From contig SCSM01000029.1 in the NCBI GenBank assembly GCA_004322215.1, positions 1-64,000 on the forward strand: DNA of 64,000 bases, in the 5' to 3' direction. Origin of the DNA: Bacteroidota bacterium. GTDB taxonomy: Bacteria > Bacteroidota > Ignavibacteria > Kapaibacteriales > UBA2268. The position numbers and the translations under genes were made by a program. The notes beneath the pieces are model-generated. The model was not told where the DNA came from. It was given only the letters and a program-made list of their open reading frames with translations, and searched no databases. Of the stretch, positions 10,125 to 18,705 are shown one piece after another (position 1 is the stretch's first letter; every line of letters starts with the position of its first letter).

Positions 10125-10161
10125 TTTTTGGATTATTTATTATTATATGTTAATCCAAAAA
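10125..10161 (+). repeat. Intergenic hairpin, copy 2 (TTTTTGGATTA stem)
   Basis: An 11-bp perfect inverted repeat TTTTTGGATTA / TAATCCAAAAA has a 15-nt loop. The flanking AATGAAACAAATTTGAA and the loop text TATTATATG match the spacer at 4089-4141 almost base for base, so this is a duplicated spacer and not a chance hairpin. Confidence 0.6.
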
Positions 10162-10176
10162 TTTTGATGTTTATTT

Positions 10177-11484
10177 ATGAAAAAGCTCAATTTATATCTC
10201 ATTGTTATAACATTATATTTATTTCCATGTGCTATATATTGCACCGAATGGGTTGTAAGTAATCAATTAGATTCCAACAATAATGGTAATGATTGGAATC
10301 TTATAGCAAGTTATGATAGTTTAAATTGTATTATAGTTGGTTCGGATTTCAATGGAATACCAAGAGTTATCATAAGCGAAGATGCTGGTAAAACATGGAA
10401 GTATATATTGAATGTTGCAATCTCAGAATATATGAAAGATACTAGCCTAAAGTTTACACGACCAAATGCTGTTTATTATGATGAGGATAAAATATTTATT
10501 TGGTCCTGGGATAATAATGATAAGCAGGCTTATTTCTTAACATCATTCAACAAAGGTGAAAGCTGGGAGTTGAAGAAAACAGATATTGTTTGTGGTGGAA
10601 TTAAATTTGAAAAGAATGAAGGTGTTTTATTCGGTTTTGATAAAATATATTATTCTAGCGATAACGGTACTTCATGGGAAGTGCACGATATAACCATTCC
10701 TGAAGCCTACGGAGTAGCTGAAATGGTAAGATTTAATTCAATAGATGAATTTAGCATTTTAATGGTTAGTCAAACAAATAAAAAAGCTTGGTTATGTAAA
10801 ACAATAAATAGGGGTAAAGACTGGGAAATTAATACTATTCCTTATTACTGCCGTTATATGTCCTTCAAATTTTTTGATGATAATATTGGATGGGTCATAG
10901 GACGCTATCCAAATGGTATAGGAGATCAAAGCAATGATGTAATATTAAAAACAATAGATGGCGGGAAGTCCTGGCAAAAGGTAGCTGATTCAGCTTTTAA
11001 AAATGAGATAGTTATCCCAGCTGGAGTTTATGATGTGGATGTAATAAGTAAAGATGAAGCAATAGTTGTTGGTTCAACAACAAAAGCATTATATACTAAA
11101 GATGGTGGTAATACTTGGGAAATACTATCTAAAGGAGTAAATGTTTATGGTAAACTTCTGTTTAAAGTAGTAAAGTTTATAGCTCCCAAAACTATTATTG
11201 CCGGAGGATGGGACAATTTCGTTGCAAGATATGAATTGGATGATAATGTTTCCGTAGAAGATTATGAAAAAGTTAATGAAGAGGTAATAATTTACGCAAA
11301 TCCAACAAATGATTTTTTGCAATTAAAATCTAACAATACATTAGATAAAATCGAAATCTTCTCTGCTCTCGGAATTAAAATCCTCGAAACTGAATACAAA
11401 GACAAGATAGATGTCGGCCGGCTTAGTGCAGGTGTGTATTTCCTGAAAACAGGAGATACGGTTTATAAGTTTGTGAAGATGTAA
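10177..11484 (+). CDS. T9SS-exported YCF48/BNR propeller
   Basis: A 435-residue protein has a signal peptide of about 22 residues (MKKLNLYLIVITLYLFPCAI). It contains six Asp-box propeller blades: DAGKTW, KGESW, DNGTSW, RGKDW, DGGKSW and DGGNTW, spread over residues 60-320. The shape is that of the YCF48/sortilin-type propeller families. The last 80 residues are the local T9SS tail (IYANPTNDFLQLKS, YKDKIDVGRLSAGVYFLK, KFVKM). It is probably a surface binding protein and a paralogue of the gene at 4160. It is the last member of the tandem array; a tRNA-like fragment and an integrase follow. Confidence 0.82.
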   Translation: MKKLNLYLIVITLYLFPCAIYCTEWVVSNQLDSNNNGNDWNLIASYDSLNCIIVGSDFNGIPRVIISEDAGKTWKYILNVAISEYMKDTSLKFTRPNAVYYDEDKIFIWSWDNNDKQAYFLTSFNKGESWELKKTDIVCGGIKFEKNEGVLFGFDKIYYSSDNGTSWEVHDITIPEAYGVAEMVRFNSIDEFSILMVSQTNKKAWLCKTINRGKDWEINTIPYYCRYMSFKFFDDNIGWVIGRYPNGIGDQSNDVILKTIDGGKSWQKVADSAFKNEIVIPAGVYDVDVISKDEAIVVGSTTKALYTKDGGNTWEILSKGVNVYGKLLFKVVKFIAPKTIIAGGWDNFVARYELDDNVSVEDYEKVNEEVIIYANPTNDFLQLKSNNTLDKIEIFSALGIKILETEYKDKIDVGRLSAGVYFLKTGDTVYKFVKM

Positions 11485-11515
11485 AAATAATACAAAAGAA
11501 TTTTTTAATTATCAA

Positions 11516-11540
11516 TGTCGGCGTGGGCAGATTCGAACTT
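11516..11540 (-). other. tRNA 3'-end fragment, candidate integrase attachment site
   Basis: Read on the - strand, this stretch is AAGTTCGAATCTGCCCACGC followed by CGACA. It contains the T-loop TTCGAAT, the 3' half of a T-stem (CTGCC) and a 7-nt acceptor strand (CACGCCG) with a purine discriminator. The rest of a tRNA is absent: the flanks are AT-rich and contain no matching CGGCGTG. A lone tRNA 3' end about 185 nt before a tyrosine recombinase is typical of an attachment-site half. The other half was not found in the window. Confidence 0.55.
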
Positions 11541-11724
11541 GATTTATCTTATTTAATTTTATTATTCATAAATTATTGTAAATTATTACAATTATTATAT
11601 ATTATAATAATTATTGATTAATTAATATAAAGGAAAATAAACCTGAATTAAGATAAATTTGTTAAGTATTCTGTTAAGTGTTAATTTTGAATTATTATAA
11701 TTATTCACTCTGTTTTATTAAAAT

Positions 11725-12975
11725 ATGAATAAAATTAATGTCAAATTTAACCTGCTTAACAAGAATAATAAAAAATCTCTTGTTATAATCTCTGCAACAT
11801 GGGAAGGTAATCGAATTCAGATGTCTGCAGGACTAAGTGTAAATACATCTCATTTCGACTTTAATAAAGGAGGATTGAAAAGAAGTGTAGCAAATGCTTT
11901 CGAGATTAATCAGTATCTAGAAAATATAGCCGTAGAACTAAAAAATTATTATACAACCCTGAAAGCAAGCCATGAGATTGTTACAAAAGAAATGGTTCAA
12001 AACAAATTGAAAGCCATTATTAAACCCGAAAATCCATCTAATTCTGAAACAACAACCTCTTTCTTTATACATTATAACAACTTCATTGAAGAAAGAAATA
12101 ATAATCCAAAGTTTAATTTTAGAACCATACAAAGTTATGAAACAACAAAAAGACACTTAGAAAATTTTTGTAAAGATTCCGGTTATCAAGTAACTTTCGA
12201 TAACCTTAATGAAGAATTTGCAGATAAATTTATTCTATATTTAACTCAAGTTGTCGGAAGAGTAAATAATTCAGCTGATAGTATTTTGAAAACACTAAAA
12301 ATATTCCTGAATTATGCAGTTGAAAAAGGTTTGACAAATAATATTCGTTTTAAAAAGGTATTCGGTGAATCTTCACGTTCATTTAAGTTGAAAACCGAAT
12401 CACAAAGTGTGGCTCTGACAATAGAAGAAATCAATAAACTTGAGAAAGTAAAATTACCGACAAAAAGATATAATCACATTCGAGACCTGTTTCTTATTCA
12501 AATTTATACGTGCATGAGATACTCAGACCTTGTAAATTTAAAACCGGAAAATATTATGATGGATGATAGGATGATTAAGATTTATCAAATCAAAACAGCA
12601 GATCCGACAATAATTCCAATTTCAAAAAAGCTGAAAAGAGTTCTTGAAAAATACGATGGATATAAACTTCCTCAATATTCAAATCAAAAATTCAATTATT
12701 ACATCAAAGAGGTTTGCAAGTTAGCTGGGATTAACACTAAAGTTGAAATCACTAAATATTATGGTAAGAAAAGAGTAAATGAAACTTATGAGAAGTGGCA
12801 GCTTATCTCAAGTCATACGGCAAGACGGACAAATATCACTGTCTCTTTAAAGAAAAATGTATTACCAGAAATGGTAATGCAAATCTCTGGTCACAAGAGC
12901 CGTTCAGCTTTCCAAAAGTATGTAAAAATAGCACAAACAGAAGCATTAGATGCTATGAGAAAGGTGTGGGATTAA
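11725..12975 (+). CDS. Tyrosine recombinase (phage-type integrase, Bacteroidetes-type)
   Basis: This 416-residue enzyme catalyses site-specific DNA strand exchange at attachment sites. The N-terminal part (about 1-95) looks like an arm-binding domain and about 105-210 like a SAM-like core-binding domain. The catalytic domain shows the expected residues: Arg265 in TCMRYSDL, His364 and Arg367 in HTARR, His390 in ISGHKSR and nucleophile Tyr399 in FQKYVKIA. It is full length, so probably active. It stands alone, 240 nt after the previous gene and next to a tRNA 3' fragment. No excisionase is visible nearby. A decayed copy of its last 31 codons lies at 20657-20752. Confidence 0.93.
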   Translation: MNKINVKFNLLNKNNKKSLVIISATWEGNRIQMSAGLSVNTSHFDFNKGGLKRSVANAFEINQYLENIAVELKNYYTTLKASHEIVTKEMVQNKLKAIIKPENPSNSETTTSFFIHYNNFIEERNNNPKFNFRTIQSYETTKRHLENFCKDSGYQVTFDNLNEEFADKFILYLTQVVGRVNNSADSILKTLKIFLNYAVEKGLTNNIRFKKVFGESSRSFKLKTESQSVALTIEEINKLEKVKLPTKRYNHIRDLFLIQIYTCMRYSDLVNLKPENIMMDDRMIKIYQIKTADPTIIPISKKLKRVLEKYDGYKLPQYSNQKFNYYIKEVCKLAGINTKVEITKYYGKKRVNETYEKWQLISSHTARRTNITVSLKKNVLPEMVMQISGHKSRSAFQKYVKIAQTEALDAMRKVWD

Positions 12976-13135
12976 TAAAATATTTTTTTTCTCGACAATG
13001 ATTTTTCATCAAACCTTATTTATCATATAATTAAGCACTCCCATTGCTTGTCTTCAATATTAATTCGCTGTCTTCAACATCACATTCTACAATTATAAGT
13101 AATTTCAACGTTTCAACAGTTGAATAAATAAAATA

Positions 13136-15358
13136 TTATTTGATAATACATATTCGCTCATAATCACCAAAACTTCCTTTCAAACCTATATAATATACAC
13201 CTTGAGGCAAATAGGAAATATCAATATTATATAAATTATCACTCAATTTATTAATATTTAAGGGTAAATATCTATTCCCCAAATAATCAAAAATTTCAAT
13301 ATCGGATTTTTGTATTTTGCCAATAGAAATATTAAATTTCCCATCATTTGGATTAGGATAAATTATATTCTTATCATTTAATTCAACATCATCTATCACA
13401 AGTTTAATTACCTCTTTAACTGCATCCCAGGCATTGACTTTGCCCCAACCCCAAATGTTTGAACCTTCGGAAGAAATAGTTCCGGTTAAACTATCTTTTA
13501 TAGCAGTAGTTTTTAATATATCTTTTATTTGACTTGGTGTTAAATCGTTTTTTACCTGAAGAAGAAGTGCTACAATACCTACTACACAAGGTGTTGCCAT
13601 AGATGTACCTTCAAATGCAGCGTAAGGCCAAAATTTATTATCCTTGTTGAATCTGTCGGTTATATATTTCCAACCATCGTTTGTAGGGGAAAAAATAATA
13701 TCATTTGAATTAATTGCAGAAATAACCGCACTTCCTGGAGCAGTAATGTCAGGCTTTGTTCTTCTATCTATTGTAGGACCCATACTCGAAAATTTAGCTA
13801 TATCAGAATAATCAGCATTGGTAGTTTTCATTTCATTATCATAATTATACCATGTATTTTTAGATGTATAAGCACCAACTGTGATTATGTTCTTTCCTGT
13901 ACCACCTATTTCTCCCATAGTGCAATTATTATCACCATCAGAATAACCTGGAACTTCATAAGAGTCAAACCACATATCTCCTGTATTCCACATATTAATT
14001 TTACCGTAATTGCTTTTTATTATTAGGGCTATATCGGTTGTAAAAGACAAATTTAGAAAATTAAAAGAAATACGTGGTTTATTATTAAATTCAGAAGGAC
14101 TTAAATAATAAAAAATTGAACATTCTTCATTATTTGTACCATGAAGCAATGTGGTATCAAATGATACTTCAGAACTGCAAAAAAAGGTTGTACTATCAAT
14201 ATATTCCAAAGAATTGTGGTCGAAGAGTTTTATTTGAAAACAGAAATTTTTACCTTCCTCTCCCCAAATATCAACACCACCGAAGTAAAAACCTGCAAAG
14301 GTTTTTACAATTGTATCATTTGAATTAAATTCATAACCAATATGAATATTTGAATTTCCCTCATTACCTGCAGCTCCGATTAAAATTTTTCCTGGACCAA
14401 CTAAGGCATCACAAGCCAGATCGAATAATGAAGTACCGTCATGTGGTCCAATATGATATCCAAGGCTTAAATTGACAACAGCGGGTTTTCCAACAGATTC
14501 GGCGTAATTAAAAACATAACTTATTCCATCAATAAGTTGACTTTGTCCTGTGGTAAATGCTGATGAATCGCTATCACTATCTTTTCTTGACACAAAAACA
14601 AATTCACATTCAGGTGCCATACCAACATATTTCCCGTCAGACAATTCTCCGCTTCCACCAGCTATAGCTGCAACATGTGTACCATGACTTTCTATTTCCG
14701 AATCCGTTCTGAAATTTTCCAAGTCGGATTGAGAAGAAAATTCATTACCATAACTGAAATCTTTAGGTGGAATTCCTTTTGCATTTTGCTCCCAAACTCT
14801 TTTTATTCTTGTATTCCCGGAGGTATCATAAAATACAGGATTAGTATAATCAAAACCGCCATCTACAACTCCGACAATCACACCCTTCCCTTTTAATGAT
14901 TGGGGTAATCCCATTCCTTGATGAACTTTATTGACTTGTGTTGTTTTGATTGCACTATCAAGTTTTATTTTGATAGGCTCATCTATTTGGATATAATCAA
15001 TCCCATTAATTTTTGTTAAAGATTCGACATTTTCGAGAGGTACATTTATTGACCAGATGTTTCCTGCTTTTGTACCGATTTTTACATCTAAAGAATTCAA
15101 CTCATCAGGATTAATTTTATCATTAATTTTTAGTAAACCACCTGCATATATTTTATTTTGAATTGATTTCAGAAAGTAAACAGGCTTAATATTCATAATA
15201 AATGCTTTGTCTTTACTTAAACTTCCATTATTTAAGTCATGAATTAATTTCCAAGTTAGAGGTGAAAGTTTTGCTCTACTTAATGGTGCAGAAGATAAGT
15301 CAAAAACTAAGGCTAATGAAAAAATCACAGAAACAAAAATAATTCTTTGAAAGTTCAA
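13136..15358 (-). CDS. T9SS-exported subtilisin-like serine protease (S8 family)
   Basis: A 740-residue secreted peptidase has a signal peptide (MNFQRIIFVSVIFSLALVFD) and a propeptide-like region to about residue 150. The S8 catalytic triad is complete: Asp166 in GVVDGGFDY, His225 in ESHGTHVAAIAGG and Ser586 in GTSMATPCVVG. A long insertion of about 350 residues separates His and Ser, as in subtilases with an inserted beta-sandwich/PA-like domain. The oxyanion Asn is probably the one in GAAGNEGNS. A T9SS tail begins at about residue 665 (IIYPNPNDGKFNIS). It is the last gene of the - strand group led by the ECF sigma factor and lies downstream of an M28 peptidase. Confidence 0.92.
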   Translation of the reverse strand: MNFQRIIFVSVIFSLALVFDLSSAPLSRAKLSPLTWKLIHDLNNGSLSKDKAFIMNIKPVYFLKSIQNKIYAGGLLKINDKINPDELNSLDVKIGTKAGNIWSINVPLENVESLTKINGIDYIQIDEPIKIKLDSAIKTTQVNKVHQGMGLPQSLKGKGVIVGVVDGGFDYTNPVFYDTSGNTRIKRVWEQNAKGIPPKDFSYGNEFSSQSDLENFRTDSEIESHGTHVAAIAGGSGELSDGKYVGMAPECEFVFVSRKDSDSDSSAFTTGQSQLIDGISYVFNYAESVGKPAVVNLSLGYHIGPHDGTSLFDLACDALVGPGKILIGAAGNEGNSNIHIGYEFNSNDTIVKTFAGFYFGGVDIWGEEGKNFCFQIKLFDHNSLEYIDSTTFFCSSEVSFDTTLLHGTNNEECSIFYYLSPSEFNNKPRISFNFLNLSFTTDIALIIKSNYGKINMWNTGDMWFDSYEVPGYSDGDNNCTMGEIGGTGKNIITVGAYTSKNTWYNYDNEMKTTNADYSDIAKFSSMGPTIDRRTKPDITAPGSAVISAINSNDIIFSPTNDGWKYITDRFNKDNKFWPYAAFEGTSMATPCVVGIVALLLQVKNDLTPSQIKDILKTTAIKDSLTGTISSEGSNIWGWGKVNAWDAVKEVIKLVIDDVELNDKNIIYPNPNDGKFNISIGKIQKSDIEIFDYLGNRYLPLNINKLSDNLYNIDISYLPQGVYYIGLKGSFGDYERICIIK

Positions 15359-15459
15359 AATTGTCCTCTTAATTTATTGTACCTTTTCATCATTTTGAAT
15401 GTAATCTATACCTGAAAAATTAGCTACATCTTCAAATACTCAAATGTTGAATGTTTTTC

Positions 15460-16629
15460 TTATATCTTTATAAACTTTCCAATTCTTTTTCCTATTTTTA
15501 TAAAATATAATCCGGAAGTCAGACTATTTACATCAATTTTATCCTTATAATCAGTTACGAGTACATTATATCCTTCAATAGAATAAATTTTGACTTCCCC
15601 ATATTTTTCAGAATTTAATAATCCTAATTCTATTTTACTGGAAGCTGGATTAGGGTATATGTTAAGACATGATGTATCATTAAACCAGTTTTGATTATTA
15701 TTCACAAAATTAGTAGTTTCAAGTTCAACTATTGAAGCCAATAAAGCTATTTCTAATTTTGCATTGTTGAATAGATAATTTCGGTTAATTTTTGAAAGTT
15801 TATCTTCCTCTGTATGATAATAAGGATTAAAATCTTCACTATCTTCATTGAATCCGATTATCGGGTACATATTTAAAAGGGTGTCGGTACATCCGATATT
15901 TTTAATTATTGGTTTAACTTCAAAATCGTAAGTATCTGCTAATTCAATTATCTTGTTTTTAAGTTTGATAGCACCGTCATGATCTGTAGGCCGAACTAAT
16001 AAAACATTGTCGTTATTGCTATCCCACCCAACCATATCAATCTCGATTACTCCCAGAATGCCTTCAGTTAATATACCGGAATTAAAAGCAAAATATTTTT
16101 CTCCAACATAACCTTGCTCTTCCTCATCAAAAAATCCATAAATAATCGTATACTTTGATTTCCATTGAGAAATAATTCTGGCAGCTTCTAATACAATTGC
16201 ACAACCACTTGCATTATCATCTGCTCCCGGTGCATCCCCAACTTTTGGCATGTCATCATAATGAGCAGACATATAATATTTTTTATCGGGATCATCAGTG
16301 CCTGTTTGAAATGCATAAATATTTGTACCGGTTAAGCTATAATTTTGAAAATATGTTTCCAAGCCATATGATAAAAGTTTCTGTCTAAGGTATTCTGCAG
16401 CTTTAATATTTCCATCACTCAACTTATATCTTGATTTTATGAAATATGCAAGATTATCAACATATATCTGGGATTCACCGTACAAGTCCCCGATAAATGA
16501 GATTATTGAATCCGAATTTATATTATCCAACACTTTCATTACATTTTCATCTTTACTAAAACAAAATCTTGGTATTATTAATAAATTCAGAAATAAGCAT
16601 GACCATAGAAATATTATTGAATGTCTCAT
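15460..16629 (-). CDS. T9SS-exported M28-family metallopeptidase (aminopeptidase-like)
   Basis: The product is 389 residues with a signal peptide. The M28 zinc site is intact: His in SAHYDDMP, Asp in PGADDNASG, the catalytic Glu-Glu in FFDEEEQG, Asp in EIDMVGWDSN and the last His in PYYHTEEDK. Enzymes of this family release N-terminal residues from peptides using two zinc ions. The C-terminal 75 residues are a T9SS tail (IYPNPASSKIELGL, YKDKIDVNSLTSGLYF) whose wording resembles the array at 1-11 kb. It sits between a YCF48-like lipoprotein gene and the S8 protease and may work with the latter in extracellular protein digestion. Confidence 0.92.
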   Translation of the reverse strand: MRHSIIFLWSCLFLNLLIIPRFCFSKDENVMKVLDNINSDSIISFIGDLYGESQIYVDNLAYFIKSRYKLSDGNIKAAEYLRQKLLSYGLETYFQNYSLTGTNIYAFQTGTDDPDKKYYMSAHYDDMPKVGDAPGADDNASGCAIVLEAARIISQWKSKYTIIYGFFDEEEQGYVGEKYFAFNSGILTEGILGVIEIDMVGWDSNNDNVLLVRPTDHDGAIKLKNKIIELADTYDFEVKPIIKNIGCTDTLLNMYPIIGFNEDSEDFNPYYHTEEDKLSKINRNYLFNNAKLEIALLASIVELETTNFVNNNQNWFNDTSCLNIYPNPASSKIELGLLNSEKYGEVKIYSIEGYNVLVTDYKDKIDVNSLTSGLYFIKIGKRIGKFIKI

Positions 16630-16772
16630 TCTACTACCTATTTAAAAGTTAATAATTCTTTGATTTTTTAGTTATTTAACTATCTCTTTACATCAATATT
16701 ATATCACCTGAGTCAAATTTATTTGTACAGTCCTTGATTTTCAAACTCTATCAAATTTATGATTACTCTTTT

Positions 16773-17846
16773 TTAATTATAATAATAAACACCACTATTG
16801 GTTGTTTTCAAAATAATTCCACCGTCTCCGACAAGCCACCCCGTTTTTGTGGTTTTATAATATCCTGAATTTATTTTACCATAGAACCCAGTTTGATATG
16901 GTTGCCAATAATTGCCTCCATCAGAACTCCTTGAGATATACCCAACATATTTATCAGTATATGTCCTGTCGTTTCCCGTTAGTACAAGATTCAAGCTGTC
17001 AATTAAAATCAGTTTGCTTTGATGTCCGATATAATAACCATTATCGTGGTAAGTACTCTGTATATTTTCGTTAGGTTGATACCATTTATTACCTCCATCA
17101 GTTGTTTTATATATTTCATTCCATTCACTAACCAAAAATCCTAATTCAGGAGTTAAAAACATCATTTGCTTAAATCGTTTGACATTTAAATCTTTACCTT
17201 CCTTTATTATTTGCCAATTTTTTCCTCCATCATCGGTTTTTATCACTATATCTTTCCATATAAAGTTAGATGTATCTATAGCATAGCCTGCAGCATAACC
17301 ATAATTATTATTTATAAAATATACAGACAAAAAAACTTGTAATAATGTATCAATTTGAGGAGATATAATATTCCATGTTAATCCTCCGTCTTTTGTCGCA
17401 TATATATGCCAACTGCAAATCCATCCATTATCTTCATCAATGAATTGCATATCATCAATGTCGCTATCTTCAGTTTTTGTAAATATTGACTTCCATGTAT
17501 TACCCCTGTCAGTTGTTTTGAATACTATATTTTCTCCAAGAATAAATCCTTTATCTGAATCAATAAATTTTATTTTCTTTAAATTCATTTCTGAAGGGAA
17601 AAATTCAGAATCCCAATTTTCACCTCTATCTGTTGTTCGCAATAATATGCCCTTATTTCCACAAATCCAGCCGGTCAAAGAATCACTGAATGTTATATCA
17701 TTTAAGTTCTGTAAAGTGCTTGATTGCTGCTTTTCCCAATCATATTTATAGTATTGTGGCTCAGTTTCAGTTTGACAAGAAATTATTATAACAATTATTA
17801 CACTTATTGTAACCATGAAAAATAGTTTTGATTTCATTTTTTTCAC
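16773..17846 (-). CDS. YCF48/BNR propeller lipoprotein
   Basis: A 357-residue protein has a lipoprotein signal ending in IISC, so it should be lipid-anchored rather than sorted by T9SS; no sorting tail is present. Seven or so Asp-box blades occur (DRGENW, DRGNTW, DGGLTW, DGGKNW, DGGNKW, DGGNYW, with the final blade GDGGIILKTT), covering almost the whole mature length like YCF48-family propellers. YCF48 itself is a photosystem assembly factor in cyanobacteria, but in this lineage the fold is used widely for secreted proteins and the role here is unknown. It lies in the - strand group after the outer-membrane protein. Confidence 0.85.
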   Translation of the reverse strand: MKKMKSKLFFMVTISVIIVIIISCQTETEPQYYKYDWEKQQSSTLQNLNDITFSDSLTGWICGNKGILLRTTDRGENWDSEFFPSEMNLKKIKFIDSDKGFILGENIVFKTTDRGNTWKSIFTKTEDSDIDDMQFIDEDNGWICSWHIYATKDGGLTWNIISPQIDTLLQVFLSVYFINNNYGYAAGYAIDTSNFIWKDIVIKTDDGGKNWQIIKEGKDLNVKRFKQMMFLTPELGFLVSEWNEIYKTTDGGNKWYQPNENIQSTYHDNGYYIGHQSKLILIDSLNLVLTGNDRTYTDKYVGYISRSSDGGNYWQPYQTGFYGKINSGYYKTTKTGWLVGDGGIILKTTNSGVYYYN

Positions 17847-17903
17847 CTAAATTAATGTTAGCATATTTCTATAATTCTTTAATAACAGAAAATTATTTTA
17901 TAT

Positions 17904-18656
17904 TTAAAGCCAAAGCCGGAATCCTAGCTTTAATGAAATAATATCTATTGTTTTTGACTTGAAATTTTCACCCTCACCATCGTTCAAATTTCTCTCATTC
18001 AATAGCTGAGGGGGAACTCTATCCGGATTCGTGTAATCCTTAAGCAATAAATTTGCATTAGTATAATTAGACATTAATTCAACAGAAACCGGAATACCTG
18101 GTATATTAAACCTTCCACCTGCCTCGATTTCAAACCCGACTCTTAATGAATAATTTATATCGATTTTCCTGCTTAAATAATAAACACTGCCACCAATATT
18201 AGAAAAGCATAGACCAAATCTACCAAATACGTTCCACAAATCTTCATATTCTCCGAAACAATATTCAATACCTGGAGTAAATGAGCCGACTAACAATACA
18301 ACTCTTTCTGTTCCTTTAAAAAATGAATATTTTGGTGTATGGAAATATGTGCCTGTCAGGTTGAAATATAAGCTTAACGGAGATTCAGGAAAACGATAAG
18401 CAAGCTGTCCTCCGAAATTCGAGCTATAAACATCACCCTCGGCGAAGGGATATTTTGAGTTTTCATAATTAGTCTCAAATTCCTTATAAAACTCATCCAA
18501 AGTTCCCTGCATTGAAGTTGAAATTCCATAATTCATCACGAAATTCCCGCTCAACATAAAACTCCATTGACCTGGGAAATAAGATTTTGCAATACTAATG
18601 TCAATACCAAAAATCATTAGTAAAAAAAACAATAATAGCAACTTTTTTATATTCAT
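17904..18656 (-). CDS. Outer-membrane beta-barrel protein
   Basis: This 250-residue protein has a signal peptide (MNIKKLLLLFFLLMIFGIDI) and alternating aromatic/hydrophobic strands typical of small outer-membrane barrels: LAYRFPESPLSLYFNLTGTY, FGRFGLCFSNIGGSVYYLSR. It ends in aromatic-rich LKLGFRLWL, which matches the C-terminal aromatic signal recognised by the BAM machinery. It lies 49 nt downstream of the anti-sigma-like gene, so it may be part of the same operon and under ECF control. The ligand is unknown. Confidence 0.75.
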   Translation of the reverse strand: MNIKKLLLLFFLLMIFGIDISIAKSYFPGQWSFMLSGNFVMNYGISTSMQGTLDEFYKEFETNYENSKYPFAEGDVYSSNFGGQLAYRFPESPLSLYFNLTGTYFHTPKYSFFKGTERVVLLVGSFTPGIEYCFGEYEDLWNVFGRFGLCFSNIGGSVYYLSRKIDINYSLRVGFEIEAGGRFNIPGIPVSVELMSNYTNANLLLKDYTNPDRVPPQLLNERNLNDGEGENFKSKTIDIISLKLGFRLWL

Positions 18657-18705
18657 AGTAATACCTTTAATTTTTTAACTATAAAATTTTGTTTAAACAT
18701 TAATT

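Noticed and set aside
11516-11620. Complete tRNA gene on the - strand
   Set aside because: Only the 3' end is present. The expected 5' acceptor strand and anticodon arm are missing; the adjacent DNA is nearly pure A/T.
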